From assembly GCA_900762245.1 (NCBI GenBank), contig CAAFFR010000167.1:1-5219 (forward strand): DNA of 5,219 nucleotides, in the 5' to 3' direction. Of the stretch, positions 1-5,200 are shown in pieces; position 1 is the stretch's first letter; every line of letters starts with the position of its first letter. This DNA is from an uncultured Oscillospiraceae bacterium (GTDB lineage: Bacteria > Bacillota_A > Clostridia > Oscillospirales > Oscillospiraceae). The notes beneath the pieces were generated by a model. The model was not told the origin of the DNA, did no database searches, and was given only the letters and a program-made list of their open reading frames with translations. Position numbers and translations under genes: made by a program.

Positions 1-62
1 CCGGGAATATGAAGCACTGACCACTCACCGTGGAGGCGCAGGGATTCCTTTGCATAATCCAT
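1..62 (-). CDS. Start of a probable malic enzyme (N-terminal fragment, runs off or is joined at left edge)
   Basis: The ATG at 62-60 opens a frame reading MDYAKESLRLHGEW. From memory this resembles the N terminus of clostridial-type NAD(P)-dependent malic enzymes (oxidative decarboxylation of malate to pyruvate, cytoplasmic), which start with a similar MxYAKESLxLH segment followed by an EWKGKIEV-like stretch. The start is supported by an AAGGAG ribosome binding site 10 nt upstream in an AT-rich leader. After Trp14 (codon 23-21) the frame continues SVLHIP, which does not look like the expected continuation, so a further join may lie at about position 21. Only 20 codons are visible, so the family call is tentative; a short hypothetical protein is the alternative. 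Confidence 0.4.
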   Translation of the reverse strand, partial: MDYAKESLRLHGEWSVLHIP

Positions 63-72
63 CTTCGTTTTT

Positions 73-78
73 CTCCTT
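73..78 (-). promoter_or_regulatory. Ribosome binding site of the malic-enzyme-like start
   Basis: The minus strand reads AAGGAG here, 10 nt before the ATG at 62. It sits in an AT-rich leader (63-114) and is the main support for that start codon. I see no convincing -35/-10 pair in the same short leader. Confidence 0.55.
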
Positions 79-114
79 ATTATTTCTATAAGTTCATATA
101 AAGACATTGTTTCA

Positions 115-687
115 TTAGTAATTTCCCTTGAATACAGCCTTACCCTGAGCGAGCTTCACACCAGCAGGTGCAGCAGCTGCCTCCTCGTCAGTAAGAAGGA
201 AAGGACGGATTGCTGCGTGAGGGCAGACAAAAGCACAGCTGTTACACTGGATACACTTGTCAGCCTGCCATTCAGGAACGTTAACTGCGATACCACGCTT
301 CTCATATGCAGTAGTACCTGCTGGAATAGTACCGTCAGCCTGATCTGCGAATGCACTTACAGGGAGAGTGTCACCGGCCTGAGCGTTCACAACGTCAGCG
401 ATATTCTTCACGAACTCAGGTGCAAGACGCTCCTTATTAGGATTCTCGAACTTAGCAGTGATATCCTTCCAGTCAGCAGGGATTTCTACCTTTACATATT
501 CACCACCTCTATCAACGGCAGCATAGTTCATGTTCACGATGTGCTCACCCTTCTTGCCGTAGCTCTTCACGATAGCCTTCTTCATATATTCAACAGCCTC
601 CTCGTAAGGGATGATACCTGTAATCTTGAAAAACAGTACCGGAAACGGCGGTGGCTTTCCATGCGTTGTGGACATAAAGCGGAGCAA
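115..687 (-). CDS. nifJ: Internal fragment of pyruvate:ferredoxin (flavodoxin) oxidoreductase, chimeric at both ends
   Basis: Residues from about 19 (F19, codon 633-631) to the stop at 117-115 match the middle of PFOR, the cytoplasmic CoA-acetylating pyruvate oxidoreductase of anaerobes. Visible family landmarks are FFKITGIIPYEEAVEYMKK, YGKKGEHIVNMNYAAVD, LPVSAF, GTTAYEKRGIAVNVPEW and the first [4Fe-4S] motif CIQCNSCAFVCP at residues 146-157. PFOR is normally about 1,170-1,230 residues; this piece covers only about 170, roughly residues 560-735. It lacks the pyruvate-binding N-terminal domains, the second [4Fe-4S] motif (normally LDCxGCGxC) and the C-terminal TPP domain. The ATG at 687 is not a credible start: the first 18 residues are the out-of-frame complement of adaptor coding sequence, and no Shine-Dalgarno precedes it. 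The frame stops just where the family continues toward a FRIQV-like stretch. GC is visibly lower than in the operon. Family identity is secure; gene integrity is not. Confidence 0.8.
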   Translation of the reverse strand: MLRFMSTTHGKPPPFPVLFFKITGIIPYEEAVEYMKKAIVKSYGKKGEHIVNMNYAAVDRGGEYVKVEIPADWKDITAKFENPNKERLAPEFVKNIADVVNAQAGDTLPVSAFADQADGTIPAGTTAYEKRGIAVNVPEWQADKCIQCNSCAFVCPHAAIRPFLLTDEEAAAAPAGVKLAQGKAVFKGNY

Positions 688-1402
688 TGCCCAGCATCTG
701 TCCGTCGGGGGTGGTTACCGTGACACTTTCGCCGATGGCGTAGCCTTCGTCCTCAACGGTGATGATCAGATGGCTGTCCAGATTGCTTTCCACACGGCCG
801 GTGACGGTCTCGCCGTCAGAAAATTCCAGATTCACACTGTCGCCGGTGGCGAGGGCGGTGGGCTGATCCAGCTCCACTGCCATAAGGCCGTCCAGAGACA
901 GCACGGCCAATGCGCCGTATTTCAGCATGATGTCCTGCACGCTGTCGCCTGCCTGGGCGTAGACCGCCTTGACGCGGCCGCCGGCGGTGGCGGAAATGGT
1001 GCTGCTGACGGTCTGCTTCCGAACGTTGGCCATTTCCTTCTGCAAGGTATTCAGCGTTTCCTGAACCTGAACGATGGCGGTCATGACGCTGACTTTGTCC
1101 ACCGTGGCAAGGGGCTGGCCTTCCGTCACCAGTTCGCCGTTCTTTACCAGAAATTCAGTGATCTTCACCCCGTCGGGCAGTTCCACGGTCTCGCCCTTCC
1201 GGGCAGTCAGGGTGCCGCCGCCCCGGAGGGAGGCTGTCAGGCTGCCCATCTCCACAGCGCCGGAGAGGATGGAGGCCACGGGGCCGTCGGCCTCAGCCTC
1301 CTGCTGGGCGATGAGGGGCATGGCTGCCAGCATAGCCACCACCAGGGCCATGGCGACCCAGCTGATGACTTTTTTGATGCGTTTCTTCTTTGCTTTTTCC
1401 AT
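590..1402 (-). CDS. Second HlyD/MacA-like efflux adaptor, 3'-truncated by a sequence join near 634
   Basis: This is a membrane-anchored adaptor subunit of an ABC exporter. The start at 1402 follows GGAGG (1411-1415) by 8 nt and lies 4 nt after the permease stop, so it is the fourth operon gene. It has a basic N terminus, one membrane segment (about residues 11-32), a first lipoyl half (about 75-102, ELPDGVKITEFLVKNGELV), a short helical stretch (about 104-130), a second lipoyl half ending in GALAVLSLDG (163-172) and a barrel-like segment to about 240. It aligns throughout with the first module of the 3271-5037 adaptor: both share TVSSTI, GALAVLSLDG and LY(V/I)HN landmarks. The match ends at SGTV (residues 254-257, codon 634-632). 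The last 13 residues, to the stop at 592-590, are PFOR sequence read in the wrong frame. The paralog carries about 310 further residues after this point, so more than half of this protein is probably missing. The function call is family-level and the substrate is unknown. Confidence 0.8.
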   Translation of the reverse strand: MEKAKKKRIKKVISWVAMALVVAMLAAMPLIAQQEAEADGPVASILSGAVEMGSLTASLRGGGTLTARKGETVELPDGVKITEFLVKNGELVTEGQPLATVDKVSVMTAIVQVQETLNTLQKEMANVRKQTVSSTISATAGGRVKAVYAQAGDSVQDIMLKYGALAVLSLDGLMAVELDQPTALATGDSVNLEFSDGETVTGRVESNLDSHLIITVEDEGYAIGESVTVTTPDGQMLGIAPLYVHNAWKATAVSGTVFQDYRYHPLRGGC

Positions 1403-1406
1403 GGGG

Positions 1407-2597
1407 TCAACCTCCGTAGTGCAGGGCGTCGATGGGCTTCATCTTCGCAGCCTTGTTGGCGGGATACAGACCAAAGGTCAGGCCGATGATGAAGCAGAAC
1501 ACCACCGCTACCAGAACCACGCCGCCATCCAGGGTAAAGACGATGCCGGTGCTGGCAACCACGGTGGAAACCACCTGCAAAATGGCCCAGCTGAGGAAAA
1601 TGCCCAGTCCGCAGCCCATCATGCACAGCACCACGGCCTCCATGAGGAACTGGGTCAGAATGGTGCCCCGGCTGGCGCCGATGGCCTTGCGGATGCCGAT
1701 CTCCCGGGTACGCTCGGTGACGGTGACCATCATGATGTTCATGATGCCGATACCGCCCACAACCAGAGAGATGGCGGCAATGCCGCCCAAGAGGACAGAC
1801 AAAATGGAGGTGATGTCGTTCATGGCTTCTTCAATGAAGTTGGAGGTGGAGATGGTAAAGGCATCCTCGTCCTCGTCAAAGCGTGCCATCAGAAGTTTCT
1901 CAATGGTCTGCTCTGACTGCTCCACGCTGCCGCCTTCGGGGGCGCTGATGTAGAAGGTGCTGATCTCCGGGGCAACGGTGCCGGACAGCCGCACCAGAGT
2001 GGGGTAGGGAATGTAGGCCATGAGGGAACCGGCAGTGAGCATGGAGGTCAGGGAATCCTCGTCCTCCTCCAGAACGCCCACCACGGTAAATTCCACACCG
2101 CTTAAGGTCAGGCTCTGGCCCACGCAGTCCACATAGCCAATGAGGTCCTCGGCTGCATTGTAGCTGAGGATGCAGACATAGCTGCTGTTTTGAATGTCAG
2201 CGGCCTTCAGCCAGCGGCCCATGGCCAGCTGCATGCCCTGGACATTGTAATAGGCGGGAGTGGTGCCGTAGACAGTGACGGAGCCGTAGTTGCTGCCGTG
2301 CTTGCCCACAACGGAGCCGGTCCGGTAAGCGGCCAGCTCGCCGAGACCCGGCTCGGTTTCCATCCAGTGATTCAGATCCTTCAGGGAAATGGGCTTGCCC
2401 TTGTCATCGGAGATCTGGACCGTGACCATGGAGCTTCCCAGAGAAGCCACCTTGTCCGTAACGGAGGTGGTGGCACCGTTGACCAGGCTCACCAGCACCA
2501 CCAGGGCCATAACGCCGATGATGATGCCCAGCATGGTCAGCACGGAGCGCATTTTGCTGCTGCCGATGGACCGCAGCGCCATAACGAAAGACTGCAT
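1407..2597 (-). CDS. MacB/FtsX-type ABC transporter permease
   Basis: This 396-residue membrane subunit belongs to the type VII (mechanotransmission) ABC family, which includes MacB, LolC/E and Bacillus YknZ. The topology is canonical: one N-terminal membrane helix (about 18-40), a large extracytoplasmic MacB_PCD-like domain (about 41-262), then three C-terminal helices (about 263-290, 317-343, 358-380). The cytoplasmic loop after the second helix carries the family hallmark ERTREIGIRKAIGAS (295-309), which couples to the ATPase, and the C-terminal helix is followed by a P-A-x-K-A-A-x-x-x-P-I-D-A-L-like motif. Length is normal for a permease separate from its ATPase; in E. coli MacB the two are fused. 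Its ATG shares one base with the ATPase stop (TAATG), and GGAGG lies 10 nt upstream at 2608-2612. It probably works as a homodimer, as only one permease is encoded. The transported substrate is not evident: family members export peptides, toxins, lipoproteins or drugs. Confidence 0.93.
   Translation of the reverse strand: MQSFVMALRSIGSSKMRSVLTMLGIIIGVMALVVLVSLVNGATTSVTDKVASLGSSMVTVQISDDKGKPISLKDLNHWMETEPGLGELAAYRTGSVVGKHGSNYGSVTVYGTTPAYYNVQGMQLAMGRWLKAADIQNSSYVCILSYNAAEDLIGYVDCVGQSLTLSGVEFTVVGVLEEDEDSLTSMLTAGSLMAYIPYPTLVRLSGTVAPEISTFYISAPEGGSVEQSEQTIEKLLMARFDEDEDAFTISTSNFIEEAMNDITSILSVLLGGIAAISLVVGGIGIMNIMMVTVTERTREIGIRKAIGASRGTILTQFLMEAVVLCMMGCGLGIFLSWAILQVVSTVVASTGIVFTLDGGVVLVAVVFCFIIGLTFGLYPANKAAKMKPIDALHYGG
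1411..1415 (-). promoter_or_regulatory. Ribosome binding site of the second adaptor
   Basis: GGAGG on the minus strand, 8 nt before the ATG at 1402 and overlapping the last permease codons. It supports this start and shows the second adaptor belongs to the operon. Confidence 0.7.
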
Positions 2598-3268
2598 TAC
2601 AGCTTCACCTCCGAGATCTGTCCGTCCAGAATGTGGATGGAGCGTTCTGCCTGCTTGGCCACGTCGTTGTCGTGGGTGATCAGGACGATGGTGTTGCCCT
2701 GGGCGTGGAGGTCATGGAAAATATCGATGATCTCCTTGCTGGTTTTGGAATCCAGTGCGCCGGTGGGCTCGTCAGCCAGAATCAGCTTGGGATTGGTGAC
2801 GATGGCCCGGGCAATGGCCACTCTCTGCTGCTGTCCGCCGGAGAGCTCCGTGGGCAGATGCTTGGCCCGGGGATAGAGGTTCACCTTTTCCAGGGCTGCT
2901 TTTACCCGCTTCTGCCGCTCGGAACGGGGTACCTTCTGATAGATCAGAGGCAGCTCCACATTTTCCTCGGCAGTCAGCTTGGGGATCAGGTTGAACTGCT
3001 GGAACACGAAGCCGATCTTCTGGTTGCTGATTCTTGCCAGCTCGTTTTCGGAATAGCTTTCAATGGGCAGACCGTCCAGCAGATATTCGCCGGCATCTGC
3101 CACATCCAGGCAGCCAATGATGTTCATCATGGTGGACTTGCCGGAGCCGGAGGGGCCGATGATGCTGACAAATTCATGGGGCTTGATGTGCAGGGAGGCG
3201 TGGTCCAGTGCCCGGACCCGGTCGTCGCCCACCTGATAGAATTTACAAACGTCTTTCAGCTGGATCAT
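2597..3268 (-). CDS. ABC transporter ATP-binding protein (MacB/LolD/YknY type)
   Basis: A complete 223-residue cytoplasmic ATPase that powers the adjoining permease. All catalytic motifs are intact: Walker A GPSGSGKST (38-46), Q-loop FVFQ (Q90), signature LSGGQ (142-146), Walker B LILADE (162-167), D-loop ALD (171-173) and switch histidine ITHD (H199). The FQQFNLIPKLTAEENV stretch after the Q-loop and the ADEPTGALDSKTS segment are typical of the LolD/MacB subfamily rather than of importers. The start at 3268 lies 2 nt after the adaptor stop; GGAGG at 3275-3279, inside the adaptor's last codons, precedes it by 6 nt. The stop overlaps the permease start by one base, so ATPase and permease are likely translated in step. 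There is no sign of damage. Confidence 0.95.
   Translation of the reverse strand: MIQLKDVCKFYQVGDDRVRALDHASLHIKPHEFVSIIGPSGSGKSTMMNIIGCLDVADAGEYLLDGLPIESYSENELARISNQKIGFVFQQFNLIPKLTAEENVELPLIYQKVPRSERQKRVKAALEKVNLYPRAKHLPTELSGGQQQRVAIARAIVTNPKLILADEPTGALDSKTSKEIIDIFHDLHAQGNTIVLITHDNDVAKQAERSIHILDGQISEVKL
2608..2612 (-). promoter_or_regulatory. Ribosome binding site of the permease gene
   Basis: GGAGG on the minus strand, 10 nt before the ATG at 2597 and within the ATPase coding sequence. Together with the TAATG stop/start overlap it fixes the permease start. Confidence 0.7.
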
Positions 3269-3270
3269 GG

Positions 3271-5037
3271 TCAGCCTCCCATATTTCTGCCGCCGGAGGG
3301 ACGCTGGCCGCCGCCCATGCCACCGGGCATGCCGCCGCCCATACCGCTGGGCATGCCGCCACCCATGCCGCTGGGCATTCCGCTGCCCATGCCCATCATG
3401 GAGGCGATGGCGGAGAAGAGGTTCTCCTGCTCGGTATAATATACCGTGTCCCCGATTTCCAGACCGGAAAGGATCTCCACATAGTCATCATTCTGCATGC
3501 CGGTGGTGACCTCCTTCCTGCCGCCATACTGCTTGGTCTCAGGGTCATAGGCGGTATAGACGAAGGTGGTGTTCCGGGTCTGGTGGAGGGCCTCCACGGG
3601 AACGATCATGGCATTCTCCACGCCCTCGATCTTCACGTCCACGCTGGCAGTCATGCCGGAGAGCATGCCGGGAGCCTTGTCCAGAGTCACTTCGGCGGAG
3701 TACAAGGTCACGCCGGTGGAGGTGTCAGCCGCCTTGCTGATGGCGGTAACGGTGCCGGGGAACAGGTCTTCGCCTACGGAACTGACCTCCACCTCCGCAT
3801 CCTGGCCTTCTTTCAGGGCCAGAATGTCCGTCTCATCGATGGAAATGGTGATAGACATGGCGAGGTCGGGATACAGGGTCAGCACAGCGGTGCCGTCTAC
3901 AGGCGTAGTGGAAGCGGAGGCAGTTGCTGCTGCGGCAGTGCCGCCGTAGTAGCTGGCGTAGGCTGCGGCGCTGGCGGTGGGGGTGGCAGCGGCGGTTTCG
4001 CCCTCTGCGTCAAATTCCACGCTGCTGACAACGCCGTCCATGGGAGCCAGCAGTGCGCCGTCCCGGTACAGGGTCAGCAGCTCCAGCAGGGTTTCCTCCA
4101 GCTCGCTGCGCTGGCGCAGCAGGGTGTCGTAGTTGGCGCTGAAGCTGGTATCCTTCAGAGAAAACAGGCCGGAATAGGCGCTGACGCTGGCATTTTCCCG
4201 GGTGTTGACACTGCGGATGGTGCCTGCGTAACCGGTGACAGCCAGAGGGTTGTGGATGTACAGCTTTGCCTTGCCCACTTCGGTGCCGTCTTCTAAGGTG
4301 ACGGTGACTTCTTCATCGAACATAGGACCATTGTCGGTGACCAGCACGGTGGCCTTGCCGCCGGCGGCGGAATCCACGGTTCCCCTGATGGTCTTGCCGT
4401 CCTCCCGGACAACGGTGACGGCATCGCCCTTATGAAGCTCCCTGGTTTCCAGATCCGCTGCCATGTAGCCGTCCAGAGACAGCACAGCCAGCGCGCCATG
4501 CTCTGCCATGCAGGCGGAGACATCCATATCCTTTTCCGCGAAGATCCGCTTCACCCGGCCGGAAATACCTGCCTTGATGGTGGAACTGACGGTCTCGCCC
4601 TTGGCATCGTGGATGCTGTCATCCAGGTCTGCCATCTGTTCCTGCAAATCTGCCAGAGCAGTCATGACGGTAGCCATGTCCACCGTTGCCAGCAGGTCGC
4701 CCTGCTTCACGGTGTCACCTGCTTCCACAGTCACTTCCAGAACCTCCACGCCGTCAGGAACACTGAGGGCTTCCAGATCCTCCTCTGCCAGCACGCCGGT
4801 GCCGGAGACGGTGGTGTGGATGGTGCCGGTGGTAACGGCATAGGATTGCACCTCTGCCGCAGCTGCGGCAAACCGCTGCTCCACGTTCCGGCGCAGCATG
4901 CCCACTACGGTCACCAGAATCACGGCAATGACCGTGATGAGGATGACGATATTGCGGACCAGCTTCCGCCGGTGCAGCTTTTTGTTCTTACTGAGGGCCT
5001 CAAATAATTCGTCGCCCCGCTGTTGCTGTTCACTCAT
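3271..5037 (-). CDS. HlyD/MacA-like efflux adaptor with two tandem lipoyl/barrel modules and a Met/Gly tail
   Basis: The first operon gene encodes a 588-residue extracytoplasmic adaptor of a MacB-type exporter, comparable to YknX of Bacillus. It has a charged cytoplasmic N terminus and one membrane helix (about 28-47). Module 1 has a lipoyl half (93-120, with VEAGDTVKQGDLLA), a short helical stretch (121-154), a second lipoyl half ending GALAVLSLDG (181-190) and a barrel (to about 260). Module 2 repeats the plan: a half beginning AGTIRSV (271), a helix (about 300-328), a half beginning APMDGVVSSV (331), a barrel (about 390-470) and a membrane-proximal domain (about 475-535). An Ala/Thr-rich linker (348-380) interrupts module 2, and a Met/Gly repeat tail ends the protein (547-588). 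MacA-type proteins are usually about 370-450 residues, so this is long. The ATG at 5037 is chosen because AAGGAG (5046-5051) lies 8 nt upstream. Adaptor identity is strong; the two-module reading is my inference from motif order. Confidence 0.9.
   Translation of the reverse strand: MSEQQQRGDELFEALSKNKKLHRRKLVRNIVILITVIAVILVTVVGMLRRNVEQRFAAAAAEVQSYAVTTGTIHTTVSGTGVLAEEDLEALSVPDGVEVLEVTVEAGDTVKQGDLLATVDMATVMTALADLQEQMADLDDSIHDAKGETVSSTIKAGISGRVKRIFAEKDMDVSACMAEHGALAVLSLDGYMAADLETRELHKGDAVTVVREDGKTIRGTVDSAAGGKATVLVTDNGPMFDEEVTVTLEDGTEVGKAKLYIHNPLAVTGYAGTIRSVNTRENASVSAYSGLFSLKDTSFSANYDTLLRQRSELEETLLELLTLYRDGALLAPMDGVVSSVEFDAEGETAAATPTASAAAYASYYGGTAAAATASASTTPVDGTAVLTLYPDLAMSITISIDETDILALKEGQDAEVEVSSVGEDLFPGTVTAISKAADTSTGVTLYSAEVTLDKAPGMLSGMTASVDVKIEGVENAMIVPVEALHQTRNTTFVYTAYDPETKQYGGRKEVTTGMQNDDYVEILSGLEIGDTVYYTEQENLFSAIASMMGMGSGMPSGMGGGMPSGMGGGMPGGMGGGQRPSGGRNMGG
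3275..3279 (-). promoter_or_regulatory. Ribosome binding site of the ATPase gene
   Basis: GGAGG on the minus strand, 6 nt before the ATG at 3268. It lies inside the last Gly codons of the upstream adaptor, so ribosomes finishing the adaptor would cover it. This indicates coupled translation. Confidence 0.7.
3310..3381 (-). repeat. Three 24-nt tandem repeats encoding GMP(S/G)GMGG
   Basis: Three in-frame 24-nt units (3358-3381, 3334-3357, 3310-3333) encode GMPSGMGG, GMPSGMGG and GMPGGMGG near the C terminus of the first adaptor. They are preceded by MMGMGSG and followed by GQRPSGGRNMGG. The DNA units differ at only a few positions, consistent with copy-number change by slippage. The tail lies on the extracytoplasmic side and is probably disordered. 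Confidence 0.9.
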
Positions 5038-5045
5038 AGCTGTTG

Positions 5046-5051
5046 CTCCTT
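5046..5051 (-). promoter_or_regulatory. Ribosome binding site of the first adaptor
   Basis: AAGGAG on the minus strand, 8 nt before the ATG at 5037. It is the best Shine-Dalgarno match near the 5' end of the operon and decides the adaptor start. Confidence 0.75.
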
Positions 5052-5059
5052 ACCAGTAA

Positions 5060-5079
5060 ATTACAAAGTATATTGTAAT
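5060..5079. promoter_or_regulatory. Perfect inverted repeat, candidate operator of the efflux operon
   Basis: Arms ATTACAA (5060-5066) and TTGTAAT (5073-5079) are exact reverse complements separated by AGTATA. The site lies between the operon RBS and the best candidate -35 box and covers the candidate -10 box. Size and symmetry suit a dimeric MarR-, TetR- or GntR-type repressor; no regulator gene is in view. A weak RNA hairpin in the leader is the alternative. Confidence 0.45.
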
Positions 5080-5102
5080 ATATGCGATCACGGGAAAGTT
5101 AA
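5075..5102 (-). promoter_or_regulatory. Candidate sigma-A promoter of the efflux operon (weak)
   Basis: On the minus strand TTAACT (5102-5097) and TATTAC (5080-5075) are 16 nt apart, each matching four of six consensus bases. The spacing and placement downstream of the terminator fit, but the boxes are poor and the AT-rich context offers alternatives such as TACAAT or TATACT slightly downstream. Some promoter must lie between 5052 and 5120, because the terminator isolates the operon. Confidence 0.25.
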
Positions 5103-5106
5103 ATTT

Positions 5107-5118
5107 ATTGTAAACAAT
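5107..5118. promoter_or_regulatory. Short palindrome ATTGT-AA-ACAAT upstream of the operon promoter
   Basis: Five-base arms with a 2-nt centre form a perfect 12-bp palindrome. It contains ATTGTAA, the same seven bases as at 5072-5078 in the larger inverted repeat, 35 bp apart. It could be a second binding site for the same regulator; in AT-rich DNA it could also be chance. Confidence 0.25.
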
Positions 5119-5120
5119 TA

Positions 5121-5157
5121 TAGAAAAACCGGAGCGGATAAAACGCTCCGCTCCGGT
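5121..5157 (-). terminator. Intrinsic terminator of an upstream minus-strand gene outside the window
   Basis: ACCGGAGCGGA (5128-5138) and TCCGCTCCGGT (5147-5157) are exact reverse complements: an 11-bp GC-rich stem with an 8-nt loop. On the minus strand the stem runs directly into TTTTT then CTATAA, giving a U-tract. On the plus strand the stem is followed by CTGTTGGG, so it should act in the minus direction. It would end a gene beyond position 5219 and separate it from the efflux operon. Confidence 0.8.
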
Positions 5158-5200
5158 CTGTTGGGTGTATGGAAACTGTAATTTGTAGATTCGTTGTTTG

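Noticed and set aside
590..687. A genuine adaptor-PFOR overlapping gene pair or fusion
   Set aside because: The overlap arises because each frame runs a short way past the join into the other gene's sequence. The 13 extra adaptor residues and the first 18 of the PFOR frame match nothing in their families, and no RBS precedes 687.
217..723. Plus-strand open frame of 168 codons opposite the PFOR fragment
   Set aside because: It crosses the adaptor/PFOR join and is antisense to clear PFOR homology, so it is a by-product of the join.
611..1916. Plus-strand open frames at 611-1489, 1074-1916 and 1432-1953
   Set aside because: All are mirror images of the second adaptor and permease coding sequence; they overlap each other and have low-complexity translations with no recognisable motif.
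3310..3381. CRISPR-like array
   Set aside because: The repeats are contiguous 24-nt in-frame coding units without spacers.
2190..3439. Plus-strand open frames at 2190-2876 and 2633-3439
   Set aside because: They are antisense to the permease and ATPase, whose motifs are complete; the plus-strand products show no family features.
3208..4296. Long plus-strand open frame (362 codons), His/Gly-rich, opposite the first adaptor and the end of the ATPase gene
   Set aside because: It lies wholly antisense to well-supported genes, has no domain-like pattern or RBS, and its His/Gly/Ala composition is what GC-rich codon bias on the other strand produces.
5117..5122. TATAAT on the minus strand just after the terminator as the operon -10 box
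   Set aside because: The matching -35 position falls inside the terminator stem and has no consensus match. The hexamer is more simply the AT-rich tail of the terminator.
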